A stretch of DNA of 64,000 nt, taken from contig NC_069124.1 of the NCBI RefSeq assembly GCF_026914265.1, positions 10,743,723 to 10,807,722 on the forward strand. The letters run 5' to 3'. A model generated the notes under the pieces. It did not search any database. It saw only the letters and a list, made by a program, of their open reading frames with translations, and was not told the origin of the DNA. The stretch comes from Mya arenaria (Eukaryota > Mollusca > Bivalvia > Myida > Myidae). Of this stretch, positions 24,701 through 35,709 are shown piece after piece. Every line of letters starts with the position of its first letter. The stretch's first letter is position 1. The position numbers and the translations under genes are program-made.

Positions 24701-27700
24701 ATACACAAACATATCAGCATCGTATACACAAACATATCAGCATCGTATACACAAACATATCATCATCGTATACACAAACATATCAGCATCGTTTACACAA
24801 ACATATCAGCATCGTAGACACACACATATCAGCATCGTATACACACACATATCAGCATCGTTTACACAAACATATAAGCATCGTATACACAAACATATCA
24901 GAATCGTATACACAAACATATCAGAATCGTATACACAAACATATCAGCATCGTAGACACAAACATATCAGCATCGTAGACACACACATATCAACATCGTA
25001 TACACAAACATATCAGCATCGTATACAAAAACATATCAGCATCGTATACACAAACATATCAGCATCGTATACACAAACATATTAACATCGTAGACACAAA
25101 CATACAAACGACCATTAACTATAGACACAAACATACAAACGACCATGAACTATAGACACAAACATATCAGCATCGTATACACAAATAAAAACACTAAAAA
25201 CAAACGTACACCACATACACAAATATAATCACCACAAACGAACAATACCCTCATCAAAATGGCCTTACCGTTAAATGATGGGATTACCGATTTGGAACGG
25301 TCTGTGAAACAAGAGTTCACTGAAGCTCGCATCTGCTGGGGGCTAAAACTTGTTAGTATGGCCATAACCTCACACTTCTCCCATTATATATCAATAACAC
25401 TTAAATTAAAATATATACGCCTTATCAAAGCACGCATCAACTTGAAAAGACTAGCGCAAAACTTAACATATAGACTGTTAAATTAATTTCAAATACTAAA
25501 CGACAGGATGCCAACATTACCTTTAAACGAAGAAATCAAGCCGAAGCTGATGGCGTTTAAGAGGTATAATAAAGTCATTTAAAGACAACTACCAGACATA
25601 ACTCGCCCTAACATGGTTGAAAATTATGTCTTCATTTAGTATTTTAGTGAAAGTATCATTGTACAGGCTAGGAGGAAAAAACAATGAAAATGTAATATGA
25701 TAATAAAAGTGTATAAGTGCTGTATAATATACTTCGGGAAGTAAAATCGAAAACATTACAGACAGTCTTTTATAAATGAGGCAGAAGCGTCAGTCAAAAC
25801 AGTCTTATCATTTAATTGAATAAGACATGCAGAGTTAACACAGTCCGATGAATAAGTTCCCATCATACCTAAAACAGAAAGAGTTTACACAGTCCGGAGA
25901 ATAAGTTTCCATTACACCTAACACAGATAGGATTTACACAGTCCTGAGGATAAGTACCCATCATACTTAACACAGATTGAGTTTACACAGTCCGAAGAAT
26001 AAGTACCCATCATGCCTAACACAGATTGAGTTTACACAGTCCGAAGAATAAGTACCCATCATGCCTAACACAGATTGAGTTTACACAGTCCGAAGAATAA
26101 GTACCCATCATGCCTAACACAGATTGAGTTTACACAGTCCGAAGAATAAGTACCCATCATGCCTAACACAGATTGAGTTTACACAGTCCGAAGAATAAGT
26201 ACCCATCATACCTAACACAGATTGAGTTTACACTGTCCGAAGAATAAGTACCCATCATGCCTAACACAGATTGAGTTTACACAGTCCGAAGAATAAGTAC
26301 CCATCATGCCTTCACAGATTGAGATTACACAGTCCGGAGAATAAGTACACATCATGCCTAACACATATTGAGTTTACACAGTCCGGAGAAGAAGTACCCA
26401 TCATGCCTACACAGATTGAGTTTACACAGTCCGGAGAATAAAACCCCATCATGCCTAACACAGATTGAGTTCACACAGTCCGGAGAATAAGTACCCATCA
26501 TGCCTAACACAGATTGAGTTTACACAGTCCGGAGAAGAAGTACCCATCATACCTAACACAGAGTGAGTTCACACAGTCCGGAGAATAATTACCCATCATG
26601 CCTAACACAGATTGAGTTTACACAGTCAGGAGAAGAAGTACCCATCATACCTAACACAGATTGAGTTTACACAGTCCGGAGAATAAGTACCCATCATGCC
26701 TAACACAGATTGAGTTTACACAGTCCGGAGAATAAGTACCCATCATGCCTACACAGATTGAGTTTACACAGTCCGGAGAATAAAACCCCATCATGCCTAA
26801 CACAGATTGAGTTTACACAGTCCGGAGAAGAAGTACCCATCATGCCTACACAGATTGAGTTTACACAGTCCGGAGAATAAGAACCTATCATACCTTACAC
26901 AAATAGAGTTTGTATAGTGCGGAGAACGAGTTCCCATCAAACTTAACATAGATATAGTTAGCGAAGTCCGGGGAATGATGTCCTATCATACCTAACTTAT
27001 GGCGGAAAATAACAATACTATAAAAAGCATACACATCAACTCGTATTATTGGAGATACAACTGCTCAAATTTAATTCCAGAATGGCTAGCAGAATGTTTG
27101 ACTTTGGGGACGAAAGTACCTCTAGTTCCCAAACACAAATCGTCCATATGGTACCAGCAGTTCGAGGTGAGTGGAAGGACGGACACGATGTGGGAGATGG
27201 AATATCTGTATTACACCTGGAAACACAACCAGTACACGTTATATCCGAACTTTAAAGGTACTAAATTAGTAATACAGTATTGTTTCAAAATAAAGAAAAA
27301 ATTACATCACAGTGGATAATCGAGTCATAATATTCACGATGATAATGGAGCAGGTACAACACACAACTTACAGTGTCAGAAATTATTGCAAATGTTTGTG
27401 TGTGTGTGTGTGTGTGTGCGTGCGCGCGCGTGCGTGCGTGCGTGCGTGCGTGCGTGTGTGTGTTTTAATTCAAAACACTTCAAAGCTGCACTCCCACAGA
27501 TTGAACGTTTTGACAACTTTTTATTGTTTGACTTGGAACGAGCCAATTTATGCGAAAATCATGGAAACCAGTAATAACAGACTGCTGACAAAATATCAGA
27601 TCGCAGATTTTCATATTTCAGTTAAAAAAATGATGTTTAATGCAATTTTCTTAAACTGATAGTAACGCTTTAAGCCATAAAACATTATTTTTCGAACTGA

Positions 27701-28208
27701 AATGTGAAAGTGTGCGATCTTATCTTTTGTCAGCAGTTTTTTATCACTGGTTTGCAGATATTTGCGCAAGAATTTGCTCATTCAAGGACAAAAAAAAAGT
27801 TGTTAAAACGGTGAATCTGTGAGAGTGCGGCTTTAAAGTTCACAAATCAACATTCATGCAATTTCGCTCCTTTTTTGTCTTAACATGCAAACTGTGTAAA
27901 ACACTTACTGCCAATAGCATACCACAAGCAAAAAACACAGACAAACTAGACTTTGTTTGTTTGATTTATTTTGTAACTTTCATTGATTTCAGCTTGCTGA
28001 TCTTCATTTGTTTCATTTTTGTTAAGATCACAAAGGGTTGGCGTTTAACTGGTTCGAAGATGGACTTCACTCGACGGGTGAGCGGCGAGGGAGCGGTGAG
28101 GACAAACGACAATTGGTTATGAACTGGACCCTGGTTGCAGCGGCCCTTCCGCGGATTCCCGCATATGTTAACAATGCCGGACAAGTGATTAGGGACGAAG
28201 TGTCTTGA
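18028..28208 (+). CDS. Type II membrane glycosyltransferase-like protein, copy B (4 exons)
   Basis: Coding exons are 18,028-18,513, 21,561-21,831, 27,081-27,257 and 28,027-28,208. They have GT-AG borders and the same phases as copy A (0, 1, 1), giving 371 aa ending in TGA. The order is the same: membrane anchor in the first 35 residues, RIIVITYNRSNALMRLLESL, LEVWIDR, GQWLHTWKP, and ILEDD (E176-D178), with the last exon ending NNAGQVIRDEVS. The first 85 residues differ strongly from copy A (tail, anchor and stem), while the catalytic part is about 90% alike at DNA level and exon 2 about 99%. A possible acceptor at 18,002 suggests a leader intron that would contain the MITE at 17,432. Introns 2 and 3 are inflated by a foldback element, two minisatellites and a MITE. 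No defect is visible, so both copies may work. Sugar specificity is unknown. Confidence 0.82.
18672..18795. repeat. GAT / GGT microsatellite in intron 1 of gene B
   Basis: (GAT)n, then (GGT/TGT)n, then (GAT)n, some 150 bp after the exon 1 donor. It matches the position and make-up of the one after exon 1 of gene A. PolyM and polyH frames are artefacts. Confidence 0.92.
19435..19586. mobile_element. 152-bp near-perfect palindrome with 8-bp target duplication
   Basis: The left arm starts AGGAATGAATTGCGGGGTTG and the right arm is its complement. Arms are about 58 bp with almost no mismatch, around a loop that itself folds (GGAGTCCGAAGGACTCC). TATATTTA lies on both sides (19,427-19,434 and 19,587-19,594), an 8-bp target duplication. 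It is a young non-autonomous DNA element in intron 1 of gene B. An 8-bp duplication suits hAT, MULE-like, P or Merlin groups, and the ends do not decide among them. Confidence 0.88.
19958..19983. repeat. Short hairpin TTGCGTTCATC-n4-GATGAACGCAA
   Basis: A perfect 11-bp stem with a 4-base loop. Its stem word GAACGCAATT also occurs in the arms of the 152-bp palindrome at 19,435-19,586, so it may be a remnant of a related element. Confidence 0.6.
20200..21555. other. Intron 1 of gene B, no further feature
   Basis: AT-rich sequence. Its last 450 bp resemble the end of intron 1 of gene A (for example TTGTGGCCCATCGAATTC versus TGTGGTACATCGAATGC, and GTGAAACACTGGAAAT versus ATGAAACACTAGAAAT) at roughly 70% by eye, which confirms the introns are homologous. 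Confidence 0.5.
22603..22857 (-). CDS. 84-aa open frame in left arm of the foldback
   Basis: The frame runs from MLCSGIGTLHNSYVCMREIV to FRNMSVK. An almost identical frame (two residue differences seen, D/G and T/K) lies in the right arm at 24,002-24,256 on the other strand. Arm identity alone explains the conservation. No family was recognised, and it is probably not a gene. Confidence 0.2.
   Translation of the reverse strand: MLCSGIGTLHNSYVCMREIVLTVCVSTEMYLLDNQISKYAQDRFGRKAPGTTVCTVLKRKSNQPTVEVFLHGTTFSDFRNMSVK
24002..24256 (+). CDS. 84-aa open frame in right arm of the foldback
   Basis: Mirror copy of the frame at 22,603-22,857. Both being open over 84 codons is mildly unusual for such AT-rich DNA, but there is no independent sign of coding such as a motif, splice site or third copy. 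Confidence 0.2.
   Translation: MLCSGIGTLHNSYVCMREIVLTVCVSTEMYLLGNQISKYAQDRFGRKAPGTTVCTVLKRKSNQPKVEVFLHGTTFSDFRNMSVK
24495..25185. repeat. 23-bp minisatellite CATATCAGCATCGTATACAC+AAA
   Basis: About 28 units with few changes (GTATAC/GTAGAC/GTATGC). A unit length of 23 makes the array open in shifting frames and yields long HISIVYTNISASYTQTYQHR-type frames, which I do not regard as genes. It lies in intron 2 of gene B and is unrelated in sequence to the other 23-bp family at 10,060. Confidence 0.95.
25190..25825. other. Between two minisatellites, intron 2 of gene B
   Basis: One 75-aa frame at 25,259-25,486 (MALPLNDGITDLERSVKQEF...) has fairly balanced composition in its first 40 codons, but no family, partner exon or paralogous copy in gene A. 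Otherwise nothing is seen. Confidence 0.35.
25830..26990. repeat. 49-bp minisatellite, about 24 units
   Basis: Unit of 49 bp: CAGATTGAGTTTACACAGTC, then CGAAGAATAAGTACCCATCA, then TGCCTAACA. Central units are nearly identical over five or more repeats, and outer ones are diverged (CGGAGAATAAG), with 47-bp variants lacking AA. It lies directly upstream of exon 3 of gene B (27,081). Gene A has only about three degenerate units in the same place (7,490-7,645). Confidence 0.95.
27392..27464. repeat. TG / CG dinucleotide microsatellite
   Basis: (TG)n passing into (CGTG)n and (GCGC) and back to (TG)n, potential Z-DNA-type alternating purine-pyrimidine. A similar compound run is at 47,478-47,560. 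Confidence 0.95.
27484..27832. mobile_element. 349-bp MITE, family 3, copy 1
   Basis: Ends are AGCTGCACTCCCACAGATT and the complement AATCTGTGAGAGTGCGGCT. The interior has arms (ATCAGATCGCAGATTTTCAT / CGATCTTATCTTTTGTCAGC) that also pair partly. The second copy at 35,710-36,050 is about 80% alike. It sits in intron 3 of gene B. The target duplication is unclear. Confidence 0.8.
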
Positions 28209-28388
28209 AATTTAATCATTTATATAAAATTTATAACATAACTTACGGCGCAGGAGTGATATAACCCCATGCAATATTTTTTTATATATAACTGCATGTA
28301 GTATAATAACTATGCAAAAAATGTAAACACACATTAAAAACGATGTTTCAAAAAGAATCATGTCGGTGTCAAAAAACTCAGCTCCACG

Positions 28389-28643
28389 ATGAAACAAATG
28401 GTGAAGACGGCGGGGATTAATCCAAACAAACATCTCCTTGATCACAGCGCCAGAAAATACCTCGTCCAGAAGTTGAATGACAACAATCTTCCTGCGAATG
28501 ACATTATGCAAACATCGATATACAAGAACATTGCATCTATAAACAGCCACATAAATCCAAACCAACATAACGAAATGTCCAGCATCCTGTACTCCAGTGA
28601 AAATACCCCGTCTACCTCCTTGCAAAATGCTCATTCTAGCTAG
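28389..28643 (+). mobile_element. Crypton-like tyrosine recombinase C-terminal fragment
   Basis: An 84-residue frame reads MKQMVKTAGINPNKHLLDHS, ARKYLVQKLNDNNLPANDIM, then QTSIYKN and INSHINPNQHN. HSARK matches the conserved HxxR block of Crypton-type (DUF3504-like) tyrosine recombinases. The spacing to the next block (xSxYKN where GHKN is usual) also fits. Only the C-terminal end is present, and it starts 180 bp after the stop of gene B on the same strand. The second catalytic His of the family looks replaced. KIAA1958-like host proteins share this domain, so domestication cannot be excluded, but no neighbouring exon is seen. Confidence 0.55.
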
Positions 28644-28659
28644 TTCGCCAGCAATGCTT

Positions 28660-29430
28660 AAGTTCACACACTGTCACAGTCACTGATCAAGCCCCACCTT
28701 TCTGGTGGAATTTACTACATTTATGTTGCTACAATTCACGCAGGTAATGTCCTTGTACACATCCAGCAAAATAACAAATATCCGTGCTGAAAACCGCCAA
28801 ATGACATGTACACACTCACGTGATTACTAATGACGTCACGTAGTTATGACATTGCTCTTATTATTGATTTGCTTGATTTAAATGGATTGAAACATGCATT
28901 TGTGTTGTTTTTAAATGAAACCTTTTAAAAATCGGTTGATAATTGAGATATGAGATATGTTTTTTATTGTCAATAAAATGTTTTTATGTCGGGCTATGTT
29001 CTTTCCTTCGGATGAAGCATCCTAATAACACACAATGTAAATTCTTCGCACTATGACAGGGTGTCCAACGTGTTTTGTGTTTTCCAAATTTTAAGTGACA
29101 GAAATGTGTGATGCGGAATAAAATGACGGTGTTCGAAAAAAAAGTTGGTGTTTGGGGAGGATATGTTCACCTGGTAAGGTAAAATAAAAACTCATTTGAG
29201 ATCCTCTATGTATCACACACTCCTGTTGATAAGAAAAGTGAACATTTATTGTTTGTATAGTTAGGTTGTTATTCTCTTCGAAAAAAAGAAGAAATTCACG
29301 TCAACGGAGAGCAACCCCAGACTGCCCATGTTCACAACATCCCCCACCATAAATAAAATTGCCCCAAATTTTTCAAACAGATGCAGATCTAGGATGCCTC
29401 AATAGTTTCAAGAAACATTCAATTTAGGAC
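28660..29430. other. Intergenic, no gene seen
   Basis: Unremarkable AT-rich sequence between the recombinase fragment and a MITE. Confidence 0.4.
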
Positions 29431-29438
29431 AATCTTAT

Positions 29439-29716
29439 CACTAGCGGATTTAGAGGGGGGCGCATCCGGCGCGCGCCCCCTCTAAAATCGTCAAAGTTTA
29501 CTTTTTATGTCAATTTAGGAGATAAAAAATAATAAAATACGCCCATAATGCATCATTTCCAACTACAAATTGTTAATTTTTCTTGATTGCTTAACTCCCA
29601 ATCCATATGCAAACAGTTTATGCCATACACTTTCGGTTCAGAGGGAGGGGTGCATGTCAAAAGGTTGCGCCCCTAAGTTACGCCCCCTCTAACGTTAATT
29701 CCTGGATCCGCCCCTG
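29439..29716. mobile_element. 278-bp hAT-like MITE, family 4
   Basis: The right end complement reads CAGGGGCGGATCCAGGAATT and the left end CACTAGCGGATTTAGAGGGG. CAGGGGCGGATCCAG is the well-known end of many animal hAT MITEs. CTTAT flanks both sides (29,434-29,438 and 29,717-29,721). A full 8-bp duplication is not visible. Arms carry CGCCCCCTCTAA words. Confidence 0.8.
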
Positions 29717-29987
29717 CTTATGACAACACAACTTGGAGTTTGACAAGAGTCTATTCAATACTTAAAGATTGGGACAGTATAAGAACATATTAAATGTATT
29801 TTTAATGAGACATAATGATGTTCACAGCTTTACTAAAATCAGATACCGCGCAGCTTTCATCAGCTATTAGCACATGTTGACACAATAGGTAGATAGTTAC
29901 TTGCATACTGACACATATAATTTGATTCACATACTTTACATCAGCACATGCTATAAGTATAAAACCAAACCAATATATATGTTTCAT

Positions 29988-32060
29988 AGAAGAAGAAGAA
30001 GAAATTTTATTCAAGGAAATATAACACACAATATACATTTGAAATAGGCCAACATGACCCGTGATCAAATTTATCGAATACAATAGCTTACGTATAAAAA
30101 TTCAAAATTCAAATAGCGAACAAGTAAACAAGTATAATTGTATCAAATAAATAGCAGCTGTACAGTTTGATATACATATCTTAAATACATAAATTATCTT
30201 AACTATGAAATATTATATTTATGTCATAGTATTAACAACAGTGTCTACAAAATACAATTATACAACATGCATATGATATGTATTAAAATTGAAGTTTAAT
30301 TATTTTACAAAAGATACTACTTGTGCGTTATATTCTTAGAAGTACAAACGTGTCTAACTTAAATGAATATGTCCCATTCCCACCCCCACTAAAAGAGCGA
30401 AAACGAAATATTAGGAGGGTTTACAGGGTAATATGTCGATCTTAGTATTGTTTTGCTTACCAAATAAAATGCATTGTGATTTCAAAGAAAATGTTATACA
30501 GCTGAAAGCACACATAGTTTCTACTCATTAGAAATCTTTACGTGAACATACGTTTTCCTTATTTCATATGCATTAAATATATATACAGCTAAATTTTTTA
30601 AGATGTTTGCATTTTCAGACTTTAGCAACAAAACTGCCTTATACATGCTCGGTCTCTCCCTATAATATTTCTTAATGTATTTACATCGTATGTCGTTGTA
30701 CAAAAGACATTCAAATAACAGGTGGTACTCATCTTCTAACTTATTGCATGCTCTACATAAGCGATCATTTCTAGAAATATTTGTCCATCTTCCAGTCTCA
30801 ACCGAGAGCCGGTGTGATGATAATCGTAATTTAGTTAATGCTATTTTATATTTATTAATGTTTACATTCTTCAAATATGACTGAAACTCAAAATTTGCAA
30901 ACACTTTATAGAACGACGCTCTAATTAAGTTTTCTAGTCTGCTGTACCAATTTTGGATAAAGATATCCTTTACTCGACGCTGAAAAATACTGATAAATGT
31001 TTTTGTGTTCCCCACCCCTTGGGCAATCCAGACTTCATGAAAACCATAATTGCACAACATATTTTTAACATTTACTGCCCAATTAATTTTTCTTGGGTTA
31101 TTTTCAATTTCATTTAACATCGTTTTATACATAACCTTTGAATACTTTCTGTCACAGCAATCTACTATTTTGAACCAGTATTTTAAAATGTACGTCAATC
31201 GCATAGAAAACAAATGTATTCTTCCTAATTCACCATATACGAAATCATTTTGTGTCGAAGTTTTAACCCCTAATAAGTTCTTACAAAATAGTGTATGAAT
31301 TCTTTCTATATTGTTGTCACTGGAAAATCCCCAGACCTCACAACCATAAAATAAGATTAGCTTAACTAATTTATCAAATAGATCTAACACATGTTCAGTT
31401 GATATGTTGGCAAAACTCTGAAGATACCTTTTTAGTTTAAAAATAGCCTTATTTGCCTGACCTGATAGTGTTTTATAACATTCCATAAAAGAGCCCCCAG
31501 ATGTGAAAACAATACCTAAATAACAATATCTTGATACAACATCTATTTCTGAGTCTCCATAATGGAATTTCAAATTTTGAGGTAGTCTATCGCCTTTCCT
31601 AAATACAACAACTTTAGTCTTATCCTTATTTACAGATAGCTTCCATCTGTTATAGTAGTCATGTAAAATGTTTAAATTACGTTGCATTTCTTCACTTGTT
31701 TTGGCAAATATTACAATATCATCTGCATACATCAATAGAAATAACTTGATTGTATCAATATCTTTTCCTTTGGCTCCATTCAAAAATAATTCATCTTCTA
31801 AGTCATTTAGGTACATAGAAAAAATAAACGGGCTTAAACATTCCCCTTGACGAACACCAAGAAAACTTTCAAACAATTCACCAGTTTCTCCAAAAAGCTT
31901 CACTTTTGTTTTGACACTACTATATATACCTTTTATAACATTAAAAAGTTTTCCTCGAAGACCAGCAAACCAATAATAAGATGTTCTTATAACTATACTA
32001 ACGATGCCTTTAGATAACACCATTTTGAAATCGAAACACCACATATTAAAGGGAAATAGT
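29988..32060 (-). mobile_element. 5'-truncated LINE with reverse transcriptase
   Basis: A 507-residue frame (30,521-32,044, minus strand) holds reverse transcriptase blocks GVRQGECLSPFIFSMYLNDL, the catalytic YADDIVIFA, then LSVNKDKTKVVVF and YCYLGI. After it come LILFYGCEVWG and a C-terminal Cys/His cluster CRACNKLEDEYHLLFEC. The endonuclease and first RT blocks are missing, so the copy is 5'-truncated. After the stop come about 500 bp of 3' untranslated sequence ending in AATAAAATTTC and a (TTC)n tail at 29,988-30,003, as expected at a LINE 3' end. The long intact frame suggests a fairly young insertion. Clade (CR1/Jockey/RTE-X type) is not resolved. Confidence 0.88.
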
Positions 32061-32175
32061 TACAAAAATAATCTCAATAATTCAATATGAGTAAGCACCC
32101 CTGGTTGAGACAAACCAGATCAGGTACACATAACTGTAACTATGGATACTAAATTTTACACGTAAAATAAACTAG

Positions 32176-32311
32176 TAAATATGAGTGTGGAAATGAAAAT
32201 TGTAAAAATAATGGTAAAAAGAAAAAGTAGGAAGTAAACGATGTAAATATGAGTGTGGAAATGAAAATTGTAAAAATAATGGTAAAAAGAAAAAGTAGGA
32301 AGTAAACGATG
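32176..32311. repeat. Perfect 2 x 68-bp direct duplication
   Basis: Two adjacent 68-bp copies starting TAAATATGAGTGTGGAAATG, at 32,176-32,243 and 32,244-32,311, with no difference seen. A recent tandem duplication, or an assembly artefact. Confidence 0.9.
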
Positions 32312-32639
32312 TAATATAATATACGTAATTGGGAACTTAAAAATTTTAAAAGTTTAATGTAAGGAAAATGGAAAGGTAAAAATTCCATCTTAGTATAAAT
32401 TCAACAAAGTAACAATGTGGAATGAAACATTAAAAATAAAGTTTTCATTCATGTTCACTTAACAAACATTTGTAACACACAAACATAGTAGCAATAAAGC
32501 ATCATTTTCATGACGAACAACAATGCAAGCGAACATAGCACAGTATCAACTGATTATGACTACAAAATGAAGAAAAAAACACTTCAATCGGGACATACAT
32601 CCGACAAAACACTGACTACAATACAATGTGAAAAACTTA

Positions 32640-34270
32640 ATCTGAACAAAACAGTAATAATTTACAAAATCGATATAGTAGCAACATAGTTGACTTTAAC
32701 AACAGTTGGAGATTTACGAGTGGTAAAGGATGTAAATGCTGTTCTTCAAATGAACATTGTTTTCTTTCTAGCTTGACAAATATGACAAGACCGTACATAT
32801 TCACTAACAACATCAACAAGCCTAGCAAAATAATGGTGTTCCTAGATGCGATCAATAGTTTCGTGTATTCATCCATGTCCAGATAACGGTAAACCTGTGT
32901 GGGTTCATTTAATCCAGAAACAAAATTCTCGTTTGTGTGTTAAAAGACATTGTCCCTATCAAGAGGTGTAGGTATTATGGTCACTAACAATGCTACCTTC
33001 ATTATCAGTATGAATTAAAGACAGTCCATCAGTGTCGAAGTTCACACAGTCAACACACTGAGTATCAAATGAACGATTTGCACTGTCGTGTATAGTAATT
33101 TCTGTTTTCGTCGTGCCAAAAGTTTTCACTTGTTGATCCAAAGGCAAAATAGCATTTCAAAACGTTATACCATGTTATTGCGTTGAGAATGTAATTTTGT
33201 AAACACACTAACCATGTATTCCGTATCCCCTTCATATACATCACAAAGAGAAATGTCCACACGATTACTATCAACGGTGTGTGTCCATGACCAGACCAAT
33301 AGAGCTAAGTTGTCGGTTCTCCGGCAAACAAGGCAAAATTGCAACCCCTTTATCTAGACTACACAACAGCTTTTCAGAAAGGTGTGATGTGCAAGACTAA
33401 GTGTTTGGGCCAAAAATCTTTTCACTAGCTGATTTCCATTCAGTGCCACAATCCAACTGTTAAAGACCTAAAAGCTATTAATCTATCAAATGTAGCTCCT
33501 TTGAGTTGTTTCTGAAACAATGGTTTTAATGTTTGAAGACCACAATCGATAACAAAATGTACATAAGAAGCACACAAATGACAAATTCCAGCTTTGTATG
33601 GTCATATGATTGCTGCCACCTAGACAATCCTTTGGAACCAAACCTCATTTTACGATTTATTCCATCTTCATGAATTTCATACAACATAAATTATATCCAC
33701 TTCCCTTTGAACTGGTCTCAAAAGCAAAGCAAAAATCTAGATTGAACAGTGGAAATAATAATACTTTCGAATTGACCAATGATTTGAAACTGTCTTTACA
33801 TCTTTCAGTCCATTAAAATGATGAGCCTTTCTTCAAAGGTTACTATATAGGATGGGTTTAGGCACTGAAGTTTTCAAAATATTTACGAAACCAGTTGAAC
33901 AAACCCAACGCACTTTTAAGCTCTATAAGACTGGTTGGTGTTGGATAGTCGCGGATAACCTCTATATTATCCAATGGTGGGCGAAAAGACCTTACTACTA
34001 AATTCATGACCAAAACACACTCCATTCTTTACCGCAAGTTTGCATATAGCTGGTCAAAGTTTCATTCCCACTTGCTCACATCTTCTTAAGACTTCATCAA
34101 TGTCATGCAAATGTTTCTCAGATGTGGTTGAAAAAATACACACATCATCTAAGTAAATTTCAATTACGCTAAACTGTTAGTGTACTAAATGACTTTGCCT
34201 AACCAATAAGTCAACAAAGGACTTGCATGTTATAAATGCACCTTTGAAAGCAATGTTTTTTGCGGAGTCA
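32640..34270 (-). mobile_element. Fossil Ty3/Gypsy-type pol region
   Basis: The minus strand preserves, in order, traces of reverse transcriptase (about 34,260-33,850), RNase H (about 33,840-33,350) and the integrase zinc-binding region (about 32,900-32,680), with wording typical of Ty3/Gypsy elements. It is badly broken, with many breaks throughout, and no gag region or LTR pair is seen in or near it. It looks old. The adjoining LINE lies in the same orientation. Confidence 0.7.
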
Positions 34271-34289
34271 TCTGAAATACTGTGTTCTT

Positions 34290-35575
34290 GTGGCCATGTA
34301 ATGTTGGTTATCCTGGTTATCTAGTCTTGGTTTGTATGGCTATCTAGTCTAGGTTATAGTAGCCATCTAGTATAGATTCGTGTGGCTATCTAGTCTTGGT
34401 TTGTATGGCTATCTAGTCTAGGTTATTGTAGCCATCTAGTATAGATTCGTGTGGCTATCTAGTCTTGGTTTGTATGGCTATCTAGTCTAGGTTATTGTAG
34501 CCATCTAGTATAGATTCGTGTGGCTATCTAGTCTAGGTTCGTGGGGCTATATTGTCTAGGTTATTGTAGCCATCTGGTCTAGGTTTGTGTAGCTATCTAG
34601 TCAAGGTAATGGTAGCAACTAGTCTAGGCTCGTGTGTCTATCTAGTCTAGGTTATTGAAGCCATCTGGTCTAGGTTAGTGTGGCTATCTAGTCTTGGTCA
34701 TTGTAGCCATCTAGTCTAGGTTCGTGTGTCTATCTAGTCTAGGTTATTGTAGCTATCTAGACTAGGTTCGTGTGGCTATCTAGTCTAGGTCATTGTAGCT
34801 ATCTAGTCTAGGTTCGTGTGTCTGTCTAGTCTAGGTTATTGTAGCCATCTAGTCTAGGTTCGTGTGGCTATCTAGTCTAGGTTATTGTAGCCGTCTAGTC
34901 TAGGTTCTTGTGGCTATCTAGTCTAGGTTATTGTAGCCATCTAGTCTAGGTTCGTGTGGCTATCTAGTCTAGGTTATTGTAGCCATCTAGTCTATGTTAT
35001 TGTAGCCATCTAGTCTGGGTACGTGTGTCTATCTAGTCTAGGTTATTGTAGCCATTTAGTCTAGGTTGTTGTAGCCATCTAGCCTAGGTTCGTGTGGCTA
35101 TCTAGTCTAGGTTATTGTAGCCATCTAGTGTAGGTTGTTGTAGCCATCTAGCCTAGGTTCGTGTGGCTATCTAGTCTAGGTTATTGTATCCATCTAGTTT
35201 ATGCTCGTGTGTCTATCAAGTCTAGGTTATTGTAGCCATCTAGTCTAGGTTCATGTGGCTATCTAGTCTAGGTTCGTGTGACTATCTAGTCAAGGTCATT
35301 GTAGCCATCCAGTGTAGGTTCGTGTGGCTATCTAGTCTAGGTTCGTGAGGCTATCTAGTCTAGGTTATAGTAGCCATCTAGTCTAGGTTCGTGTTGCTAT
35401 CTTGTCTAGGTTATTGTAGCCATCTAGTCTAGGTTCGTGGGGCTATCTAGTCGTCTGGGTTATTGTAGCCATCTAGTCTAAGTTGGTGTGGCTATCTAGT
35501 CTAGGTTATTGTAGCCATCTAGTCTAGGTTCGTGGGAACACATAGTCTATGTTATTGTGGCCATCTAATACCGGT
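34290..35575. repeat. 23-bp minisatellite in 46-bp higher-order form, about 55 units
   Basis: Units of 23 bp alternate between GTGTGGCTATCTAGTCTAGG-type and ATTGTAGCCATCTAGTCTAGG-type, forming a 46-bp dimer over most of 1.3 kb. It stands upstream of the first IL-17-like gene. The matching array upstream of the second gene (42,445-42,925) shows the same two-type alternation, so the dimer existed before the segment duplicated. Confidence 0.93.
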
Positions 35576-35709
35576 TTAGTGGTCATCCGTCTATCATGTC
35601 ATGATGTGTGTGTTTGATTCATCAATATTTATTGATCAAGTAAAATTGTATTGAAAGATTGGTTCGGGGATTAGATAGCTCCACTGACCAAGCTTCAGCC
35701 CTGCGTTAT

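Noticed and set aside
24431-24978. Two long open frames (128 and 153 aa) of HISIVYTNISASYTQTYQH type
   Set aside because: They are the 23-bp minisatellite read in shifting frames. There are no stops in the unit and no start context or splice support.
25830-26990. Regular direct repeats resembling a CRISPR array (also 24,495; 34,290; 36,425)
   Set aside because: Repeats are contiguous with no unique spacers and there are no cas-like genes. The DNA is clearly from an intron-bearing animal.
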